A stretch of DNA of 10,117 bases from Cyanobacteriota bacterium (lineage in GTDB: Bacteria; Cyanobacteriota; Cyanobacteriia; Phormidesmidales; Phormidesmidaceae). Shown here one piece after another: positions 5,494-10,117 of the stretch; position 1 is the stretch's first letter, and each line of letters begins with the position of its first letter. The notes beneath the pieces are model-generated. The model saw only the letters and a program-made list of their open reading frames with translations. It had not been told where the DNA came from and searched no databases. A program made the translations under genes and the position numbers. Where the stretch lies: positions 1 through 10,117 of the forward strand of contig JAIXUR010000454.1 in assembly GCA_027483425.1 (NCBI GenBank), given 5' to 3'.

Positions 5494-6963
5494 ATGAACT
5501 TTCCTGTAGTTTTAGACATTGCCCTGGGGCTGGTTTTTATCTTCTTTGTTCTGAGTCTGCTAGCCAGCGAAATTCAGGAAATTATCGGTACGCTTCTACA
5601 GTGGCGAGCTGAGCATTTGAAGCAGTCCATTGAAGTCCTGCTGGCGGGTAACGACAGAGACAAAGAGCAGTCGGCCCAGGTTCTGGCCGATGCCCTCTAC
5701 GAAAGCCCCTGGATTCGTGGCTTAAATCAAGAGGCTAAGGGATCGATCGCGCGATCATTTCGTCAGATCTCTCACTTCATTGGCCGGGTCTATCGCACTG
5801 TGACGGGGCAGCGCAATGTATTTGGGGTGGGCAAAACCAGTGGCCCCTCCTACATTCCCTCCGAAGCCTTTTCCAATAGTCTGCTAGAGCGCATGCAGCT
5901 GGGCAGTCTATGGCAGTTGCTGGCCGATGATCGTTTGACTAATTTTGCTCGCGATCGCGTCCTAGCTCCGGTTACTAATATTCTCAGCGACCTCAAGGCC
6001 AGCACTGGCAACGAATTTTTGCTCGGTGCCGAGTTCCAGCAGCTGGAGCACAGCATTCGTCAAATCATTGAAGATTTTCAGGGGGGCTTGGTCTCTCTGT
6101 CTGAAAGCCTAGATCGATTGGTGAACCGTCTAGAGGAGTTTGCCCACATGGCAGCGGATGTGCTGCCTGAAAACAACCCCCTCACGGAGACCTTCCTGCG
6201 GCGGCTAGATTACATCAAACGGGGGCTGGCCAGCTCCGCCACGGAACGGGCCGCCCTGCTCAGTAAACTACAGCCCAATGTGGCTCACCTGCTGGATGTT
6301 TTTGACCCCAATAGCTCCACCTACGGTGAGTTGAACCAGCTGGCCCAGCGGGGTAGCGGCGAGGCCCAGGCCCTCCTAGAGCGTCTCGGTAAGGCCTCCC
6401 TCACCCCATCTCTCCAGGCCAGTTTGGCGGCGATCGCCCGCAAGGTTGAGGTCACCGCCGACACCGCCCGCGAAGATGTCCAGCAGTTTGGCCGCGAACT
6501 CGAGAAGTGGTACGACCGCGGCATGGAGCGGGCCACCGGAGTCTACAAGCGCAATGCCAAGGCCGTGGCCCTGATGATTGGCATCGGTACAGCCATTTCC
6601 ATCAACGCCGACACCTTCCACATTGCCACTCGCCTAGCGGTCGACCCCATTCTGCGAAACTCGATCACCCAAGTGGCTGACCAGGTCGTGGCCGACTCTA
6701 ACGGTGACCTGAATGGCAACCTTGAACAGGTGCAGACGGCGGTTAACCAGGCTCTCGATGAGCTCCCCTTTCCCCTGGGGTACAACGAAACGGTGATCGA
6801 GCAGCAGCTAAAGGCTGAGGAGTCGTGGCCCATCCCCTTTGTTCCCCGGCGATTTTTGGGCTGGCTAGTGAGTGGGTTTGCCATCTCGATGGGCTCGACC
6901 TTCTGGTTTAATGTGCTCAAAAAGGTCGTCAATGTCCGCAACTCTGGCGATAAAGGCTCCTAG
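5494..6963 (+). CDS. membrane protein of unknown function with long helical middle domain
   Basis: A 489-residue protein with an N-terminal membrane helix (about 5-25) and two more near the C-terminus (about 355-372 and 454-474). The roughly 330 residues between the first two are polar, Gln/Glu/Leu-rich and mostly alpha-helical, with coiled-coil-like stretches (180-216, 306-340). Before the second helix stands a motif I recognise from a widespread uncharacterised family: EKWYDRGMERATGVYKR (337-353), followed by the helix and INADTFHIATRLAVDP (370-385). Acidic loop residues 386-446 link to the last helix. I cannot name a function. No catalytic motif is visible and no signal-peptidase site is obvious. 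The start ATG 5494 has GAAGG about 15 nt upstream, rather far. The next gene is a peptidoglycan peptidase, so an envelope role is possible but unproven. A repeat hairpin closes the transcript. Confidence 0.85.
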   Translation: MNFPVVLDIALGLVFIFFVLSLLASEIQEIIGTLLQWRAEHLKQSIEVLLAGNDRDKEQSAQVLADALYESPWIRGLNQEAKGSIARSFRQISHFIGRVYRTVTGQRNVFGVGKTSGPSYIPSEAFSNSLLERMQLGSLWQLLADDRLTNFARDRVLAPVTNILSDLKASTGNEFLLGAEFQQLEHSIRQIIEDFQGGLVSLSESLDRLVNRLEEFAHMAADVLPENNPLTETFLRRLDYIKRGLASSATERAALLSKLQPNVAHLLDVFDPNSSTYGELNQLAQRGSGEAQALLERLGKASLTPSLQASLAAIARKVEVTADTAREDVQQFGRELEKWYDRGMERATGVYKRNAKAVALMIGIGTAISINADTFHIATRLAVDPILRNSITQVADQVVADSNGDLNGNLEQVQTAVNQALDELPFPLGYNETVIEQQLKAEESWPIPFVPRRFLGWLVSGFAISMGSTFWFNVLKKVVNVRNSGDKGS

Positions 6964-6986
6964 CGCTCTGTCCAACCCGGGTACAG

Positions 6987-7052
6987 AAACCCGGTTTCTC
7001 GGCCAGAAGGCAAGTCATGGCGTTAGATCAGCGACCAAGAAACCGGGTTTTT
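6987..7052 (+). terminator. AGAAACCGGGTTT inverted repeat with T-run, likely terminator
   Basis: AAACCCGGTTTCT (6987-6999) pairs with AGAAACCGGGTTT (7038-7050). The stem extends two more pairs (7001-7002 with 7035-7036) past one mismatch, with a 32-nt loop. The right arm runs into TTTTT (7048-7052). The arm sequence is a repeat I know as abundant between genes of filamentous cyanobacteria. It lies 23 nt after the stop of the 489-residue gene, a fitting terminator position. Confidence 0.55.
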
Positions 7053-7100
7053 AGCTCTGTTGTACCGGTGCTCTAGGGGCTTGGGAAAGATACGGCGATC

Positions 7101-7108
7101 GGGAGGGG
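7101..7108 (+). promoter_or_regulatory. Shine-Dalgarno GGGAGGGG selecting ATG 7111
   Basis: The purine-rich site ends 2 nt before ATG 7111, with its GGAGG core (7102-7106) 4 nt away. It favours this start over the in-frame TTG 7060, which lies just beyond the hairpin with no such site. Confidence 0.6.
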
Positions 7109-7110
7109 CG

Positions 7111-7860
7111 ATGAGTGACCGGCTAGGTTCAGCGATGACGACTTCAACAACGACCTCAACGACGGCGGGCCCCGGCTCAGGCGGTGCCGAGTATATTTGC
7201 GGCCAGCCCCTCAACCTGTACAAGACGCCGACCTTAGAGGGGTTGGTAACCCAGGCAGCGGCGGGGCGACACCTGCGGTGGGCCCCTTCCCCTGGCCAGG
7301 CGATCGCTGGGGCCAGGGCCGTCATCCTCTGCGAAGATGACTATCCGGGCTGGATTAGCGCCGCCGATGGGGAGACATTGCGGCCCGCCACGACGCTGTA
7401 TCAACCTACCCCTCTCGATCGCCAGGCCATTGCCCCGCGCCTACCCCAGGTGATCGCCTTTGCCCACCAGGCCATGGCCACCCCCAACACCTACCTCTGG
7501 GGAGGGACGGTCGGCCCCAACTATGACTGCTCTGGGCTCATGCAAACGGCCTTTGCGGCGGTGGGCATTCGTCTGCCCCGCGACTCGTACCAGCAGGAAG
7601 CCTTTACCGAGGCGATCGCCTGGGAGAATCTGGAGCCTGGGGATTTGATTTTCTTTGGTACCCCCGAACGCACCCAGCACGTTGCGCTGTACCTAGGTCA
7701 GGGCCGCTATATTCACAGCTCTGGCATCGATCAGGGCCGTAACGGCATCGGCCTTGATTCCATCACCGATCTTACCGACCCTATTAGCGCCGCCTACCAT
7801 CGTCAGCGCCGTCGCCCTGGCCGGGTCATGACCAGCTACTGCCCCAGGGGCGCGCTATAG
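7111..7860 (+). CDS. SH3b-NlpC/P60 endopeptidase (gamma-D-glutamyl-L-diamino acid endopeptidase type)
   Basis: A cysteine peptidase expected to cleave the D-Glu-to-diaminopimelate bond of peptidoglycan stem peptides, in cell-wall recycling or remodelling. The 249 residues comprise a Thr/Ser/Gly-rich start (1-25), a bacterial SH3-like domain (about 27-95, from YICGQPLNLYKTP to PGWISAADGETLRP) and an NlpC/P60 domain (about 110-232). Catalytic residues are visible: C140 in NYDCSGL, H190 in TQHVALYLG and H202 in RYIHSSG. The spacings of 50 and 12 residues fit the family. YLWGGTVGPNYDCSG and LPRDSYQQ are typical of the cyanobacterial SH3b-type enzymes with known structures from Anabaena and Nostoc. 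There is no signal peptide, as in those cytoplasmic enzymes. ATG 7111 was chosen for its ribosome site; ATG 7135 would trim eight residues. Three HIP1-type sites in or near it mark it as native DNA. Confidence 0.93.
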   Translation: MSDRLGSAMTTSTTTSTTAGPGSGGAEYICGQPLNLYKTPTLEGLVTQAAAGRHLRWAPSPGQAIAGARAVILCEDDYPGWISAADGETLRPATTLYQPTPLDRQAIAPRLPQVIAFAHQAMATPNTYLWGGTVGPNYDCSGLMQTAFAAVGIRLPRDSYQQEAFTEAIAWENLEPGDLIFFGTPERTQHVALYLGQGRYIHSSGIDQGRNGIGLDSITDLTDPISAAYHRQRRRPGRVMTSYCPRGAL

Positions 7861-7862
7861 TC

Positions 7863-7922
7863 CAACCCAGGGGGTTGCCCTTGGTTCGTTACCCTTGGTT
7901 CGTTAGTCTTGAGGGGATCCCC
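7863..7922 (+). repeat. hairpin, 14-nt direct repeat and GGGGATCCCC palindrome after the NlpC/P60 gene
   Basis: CAACCC (7863-7868) pairs with GGGTTG (7872-7877) directly after the stop. CCCTTGGTTCGTTA is then repeated exactly at 7878-7891 and 7892-7905. GGGGATCCCC (7913-7922) is a perfect palindrome. No T-run follows, so termination is doubtful and read-through into the next gene is possible. Confidence 0.75.
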
Positions 7923-7950
7923 CTGGATGGGTCAGTTATGAGGTCAGCCC

Positions 7951-8913
7951 TTGTCGTTTTTTAAGGCTGCCTGGCGCGATCGCCTAAAGCCCCTGGGGCG
8001 CTGGCTGGTGGCGGGGGCAGCCGTGGCTTTTCTCCTCCATACCCTGGTGCGCTACCGCGCCGAGGTCAGTGCCATCCGCATTGACGCCCAGGGGTGGAGA
8101 CTCCTGCTGGGGGCCCTGGGCATTACCCTGGGGGCCCATGTCTGGGCCGGCTGGGTCTGGAGCTGGGCGCTCCAGGCCCTCCAGCAGCCGATTACGGGCC
8201 GTTGGAGCACAATGGTGTACCTGCAAACCAACCTGCTCAAGTACCTGCCGGGCAATGTCTGGCACTTCTTTGGCCGGGTGCGCGCCCTTAAAACCGTGGG
8301 CATAGATACAGGCTCCGCCCTGATTGGTGTGGCCCTCGAGCCCCTGCTGATGGCCGCCGCCGCCCTCCTGATCGGGATCGCGACCCCCACCCGCTACTGG
8401 CCCTGGCAGATCGTGGGTCTGGGCCTGGTGCTCGAACTTCTCACCCCCCGTCGCCTCAACCCAGTGGTTGCGCGCCTGGGGCGATCAAAAGCCGCCAAGG
8501 CGTCTGAAGAATTCAACGTTCAAAATTCAAAATTCAAAGCTCTTTCCCCCGCCTCTGCCCCTGGCCTCCACCGCTACCCCTTGAAACCCCTGGTGGGCCA
8601 GCTGGGCTACGTTCTGCTGCGGGGGGTGGGCTTTGTGCTGGTGCTGAGTGCGGTCACGCCCTTAGGTCCCGATGACTGGCCCCGCACGATCAGCGCCTTT
8701 GCTCTGGCCTGGCTGGGGGGGCTGGTGGTACCGGGGGCACCGGGGGGGCTGGGGGTGTTTGAGGCGATCGCCCTAGGGTTGTTGCAGGGCCACTTTGCTC
8801 CGGCGGCGGTGCTGAGTGGGGTGGTGCTGTATCGCCTGGTCAACACTGTGGCTGAGGCCTTGGGAGCGATGCTGGCCACCCTGGGGTCGAGTCTTTTCGG
8901 TACACTCGAATAG
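7951..8913 (+). CDS. UPF0104 / LPG-synthase transmembrane-like integral membrane protein
   Basis: A 320-residue polytopic protein of the family that includes YbhN and the membrane part of lysylphosphatidylglycerol synthase (MprF). Its own substrate is unknown; relatives act on or move lipid-linked molecules. The family signatures are NLLKYLPGNVWHFFGR (94-109) and LGGLVVPGAPGGLGVFEAIA (255-274). Hydrophobic segments lie near 17-33, 50-68, 121-143, 150-164, 217-235, 247-260 and 284-311. There is no synthase (aminoacyl transfer) domain. The start is TTG 7951 with GAGG about 7 nt upstream; the ATG at 7938 is in another frame. Residues 187-196 are encoded by an ATTCAAA-type heptad repeat, probably an insertion in the loop between helices. 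The next gene is a GT2 transferase on the same strand. In archaeal AglD and many bacterial proteins a GT2 domain is fused to this kind of membrane domain, hinting at joint action. Confidence 0.88.
   Translation: MSFFKAAWRDRLKPLGRWLVAGAAVAFLLHTLVRYRAEVSAIRIDAQGWRLLLGALGITLGAHVWAGWVWSWALQALQQPITGRWSTMVYLQTNLLKYLPGNVWHFFGRVRALKTVGIDTGSALIGVALEPLLMAAAALLIGIATPTRYWPWQIVGLGLVLELLTPRRLNPVVARLGRSKAAKASEEFNVQNSKFKALSPASAPGLHRYPLKPLVGQLGYVLLRGVGFVLVLSAVTPLGPDDWPRTISAFALAWLGGLVVPGAPGGLGVFEAIALGLLQGHFAPAAVLSGVVLYRLVNTVAEALGAMLATLGSSLFGTLE
8511..8538 (+). repeat. four ATTCAAA-type heptads within a coding sequence
   Basis: The units ATTCAAC, GTTCAAA, ATTCAAA, ATTCAAA are contiguous. This AT-rich tract stands out in a GC-rich gene and matches the common intergenic cyanobacterial heptad repeat. 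It encodes residues FNVQNSKFK in a polar loop. Confidence 0.85.
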
Positions 8914-8948
8914 ATGATCCCTCGGCCCTAGGGTGCTCTGCCCGCCAG

Positions 8949-8984
8949 ACTGCCCGACAGACTGTCCGACAGTCTGTCCGACAG
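8949..8984 (+). repeat. three 12-nt repeats, each self-palindromic, before the glycosyltransferase
   Basis: The units ACTGCCCGACAG, ACTGTCCGACAG and TCTGTCCGACAG are contiguous. The core CTGTC-C-GACAG is itself an inverted repeat. CAGACTGTC (8958-8966) and GACAGTCTG (8968-8976) form a larger 9-1-9 palindrome across two units. It lies 60 nt ahead of the glycosyltransferase start, in a 130-nt spacer. Confidence 0.85.
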
Positions 8985-9043
8985 AACGACCTACCGGCAA
9001 GCGGATTGAATAAGTTGGCTGACGTCCTTGCGGTGTGACTACT

Positions 9044-10054
9044 ATGCAATCTTCTACTCGCCCTACCCCCGTGGTGGCTGGGCCGGGGGCCCTGACTCCG
9101 GTGGAGATCTCGGTGGTGGTGCCGGTCTACAACGAGTACGACAGCCTGCCGGCCTTGGTCGAGGCGGTGACCCAGGTGCTGGAGGGCATGGGCTGCGCCT
9201 ACGAAATCCTTGGGGTAGACGATGGATCGACCGATGGATCGAGCGATCGCCTGCGGGAACTGACCCAGCAGTATCCTCGGCTGCGGGCGGTTTTGCTGCG
9301 CCGCAACTACGGCCAAACCGCCGCCATGGCCGCCGGGTTTGACTATGCCCGAGGCAGCGTGGTGGTCACCATGGATGGCGACCTGCAAAATGATCCCGCC
9401 GATATTCCCCGTCTGCTCGATCGCCTCAACGAGGGCTACGACCTGGTGAGCGGCTGGCGCAAAGACCGCCAAGACAATACCTTCACCCGGCTCATTCCCT
9501 CTAAGATTGCCAACTGGCTGATTGGCAATGTCACCGGCGTCGATCTCCATGACTATGGCTGCTCCCTCAAGGCCTACCGGGCCGAAGTTATCCATGACCT
9601 CAACCTCTACGGCGAACTGCATCGGTTTCTGCCCGCCCTGGCCTTTATCGAAGGGGCCCGCATCACCGAAATGCCGGTCATTCACCACCCTCGCCGCTTT
9701 GGCACCAGCAAGTACGGTCTGGGTCGCACCCTGCGGGTGGTGATGGATATGCTCACAGTTTATTTCATGAAAAAGTTTCTCACCCGGCCCATGCATGTCT
9801 TTGGTACCCTGGGGCTGGCCTCCATGGTGGCGGGCTTTGCCCTGGGTATTTACCTCACCCTGGTGAAATTTTTGGGCGGCCAGGACATTGGCGATCGCCC
9901 CCTGCTCGTCCTGGCCGTTGTGTTGCTCCTGGCCGGTATCCAGCTTTTTAGCTTTGGTCTCCTGGCCGAGGTCATGATGCGAACCTACCACGAGTCCCAG
10001 CAGCGCCCTATCTACCGCATTCGCGAAGTGATTGAGACTTCCCCGATTCCCTAG
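9044..10054 (+). CDS. GT2 polyprenyl-phosphate glycosyltransferase, GtrB/DPM1-like
   Basis: Expected to transfer a sugar from a nucleotide sugar to a polyprenyl phosphate at the cytoplasmic membrane face, supplying lipid-linked sugar for envelope glycans. The 336 residues start with the GT-A fold: ISVVVPVYNEYDSLPALVEA (22-41), VDDGSTDGS (58-66), RRNYGQTAAMAAGFDYA (86-102) and the metal-binding DGDLQNDP (111-118). GWRKDRQD (137-144) and GELHRFLPAL (190-199) are acceptor-loop motifs of GtrB/DPM1-like enzymes. HHPRRFGTSKYGLGRT (214-229) and two C-terminal membrane helices (about 252-277 and 285-310) follow. The closest family I recall is the one containing Synechocystis GtrB. The sugar cannot be read from sequence. 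ATG 9044 is preferred; GTG 9035 adds three residues, and neither has a clear ribosome site. A palindromic repeat lies upstream and a strong hairpin begins at the stop codon. Confidence 0.92.
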   Translation: MQSSTRPTPVVAGPGALTPVEISVVVPVYNEYDSLPALVEAVTQVLEGMGCAYEILGVDDGSTDGSSDRLRELTQQYPRLRAVLLRRNYGQTAAMAAGFDYARGSVVVTMDGDLQNDPADIPRLLDRLNEGYDLVSGWRKDRQDNTFTRLIPSKIANWLIGNVTGVDLHDYGCSLKAYRAEVIHDLNLYGELHRFLPALAFIEGARITEMPVIHHPRRFGTSKYGLGRTLRVVMDMLTVYFMKKFLTRPMHVFGTLGLASMVAGFALGIYLTLVKFLGGQDIGDRPLLVLAVVLLLAGIQLFSFGLLAEVMMRTYHESQQRPIYRIREVIETSPIP

Positions 10055-10079
10055 CGCCAGCCCTGGCTAGGGCTGGCGC
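10054..10079 (+). terminator. 11-bp GC-rich hairpin at the end of the glycosyltransferase gene
   Basis: GCGCCAGCCCT (10054-10064) pairs perfectly with AGGGCTGGCGC (10069-10079) around a GGCT loop. The stem starts on the last base of the stop codon. No T-run follows, only AAATG. It is the best terminator candidate for the rightward envelope genes. Confidence 0.6.
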
Positions 10080-10117
10080 AAATGCCCGTCTATAGGAAAA
10101 AGCTAGGAAAAAAGCCA
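10080..10117. other. window end, no gene seen
   Basis: A purine-rich stretch with two imperfect copies of TAGGAAAAAGC (10092 on). It may be part of the leader of a gene beyond the window; nothing more can be said. Confidence 0.4.

Noticed and set aside
8840..9991. 383-residue open frame on the minus strand
   Set aside because: It lies antisense to the well-supported glycosyltransferase, has a His/Gln/Gly-rich composition typical of antisense frames in GC-rich genes, and runs through the palindromic repeat. No domain is recognisable.
1..10117. tRNA, rRNA, or a new multi-gene defence or mobile system
   Set aside because: No tRNA-like cloverleaf or rRNA segment was noticed, and the genes are housekeeping or envelope functions without nuclease, reverse transcriptase, toxin-antitoxin or phage modules.

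Overview
The window looks like the chromosome of a GC-rich filamentous or Leptolyngbya/Phormidium-like cyanobacterium. At least 11 copies of the HIP1 octamer GCGATCGC are visible (for example at 1011, 1055, 2980, 5951, 7300, 8764 and 9891). There is a cyAbrB regulator of the type found in cyanobacteria, an SH3b-NlpC/P60 endopeptidase of the cyanobacterial kind, and several repeat families typical of such genomes: heptanucleotide tandem repeats and the AGAAACCGGGTTT inverted repeat. The genus is inference.

Layout. Positions 1-240 hold a hairpin and a 130-nt miniature inverted-repeat element. A small unrecognised gene (243-548) follows, then a repeat-bearing spacer. Positions 910-3915 form a tetrapyrrole/cobalamin block. 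A two-domain sirohydrochlorin chelatase (sirB/cbiX) and a uroporphyrinogen-III methyltransferase (cobA) run rightward. They meet a leftward pair made of an Rrf2-family regulator that overlaps cbiB/cobD. A second copy of the miniature element, in opposite orientation, lies upstream of the Rrf2 gene. Next come cyAbrB (4789-5211), a long perfect hairpin, a 489-residue three-helix membrane protein (5494-6963), the NlpC/P60 endopeptidase (7111-7860), a UPF0104/LPG-synthase-like membrane protein (7951-8913) and a GtrB/DPM1-like polyprenyl-phosphate glycosyltransferase (9044-10054) ending in a strong hairpin.

How the genes work together. CobA makes precorrin-2, SirB inserts metal into sirohydrochlorin (siroheme or the anaerobic B12 branch), and CbiB attaches the aminopropanol arm late in B12 synthesis, so three genes serve one pathway. 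The Rrf2 regulator is translationally linked to cbiB and contains no cysteine. From 5494 on, all genes point right and concern the envelope: a membrane protein of unknown role, a peptidoglycan peptidase, a membrane protein of the UPF0104 family, and a lipid-linked sugar transferase.

I see no clear new multi-gene defence or mobile system. The most interesting signals concern repeats. Two related MITE-like elements each sit upstream of a gene in the same relative orientation. Repeat DNA also appears to have been absorbed in frame into two coding sequences (sirB and the UPF0104 gene), and there is a self-palindromic 12-nt tandem repeat ahead of the glycosyltransferase. The main protein unknowns are the 101-residue ORF and the 489-residue membrane protein.
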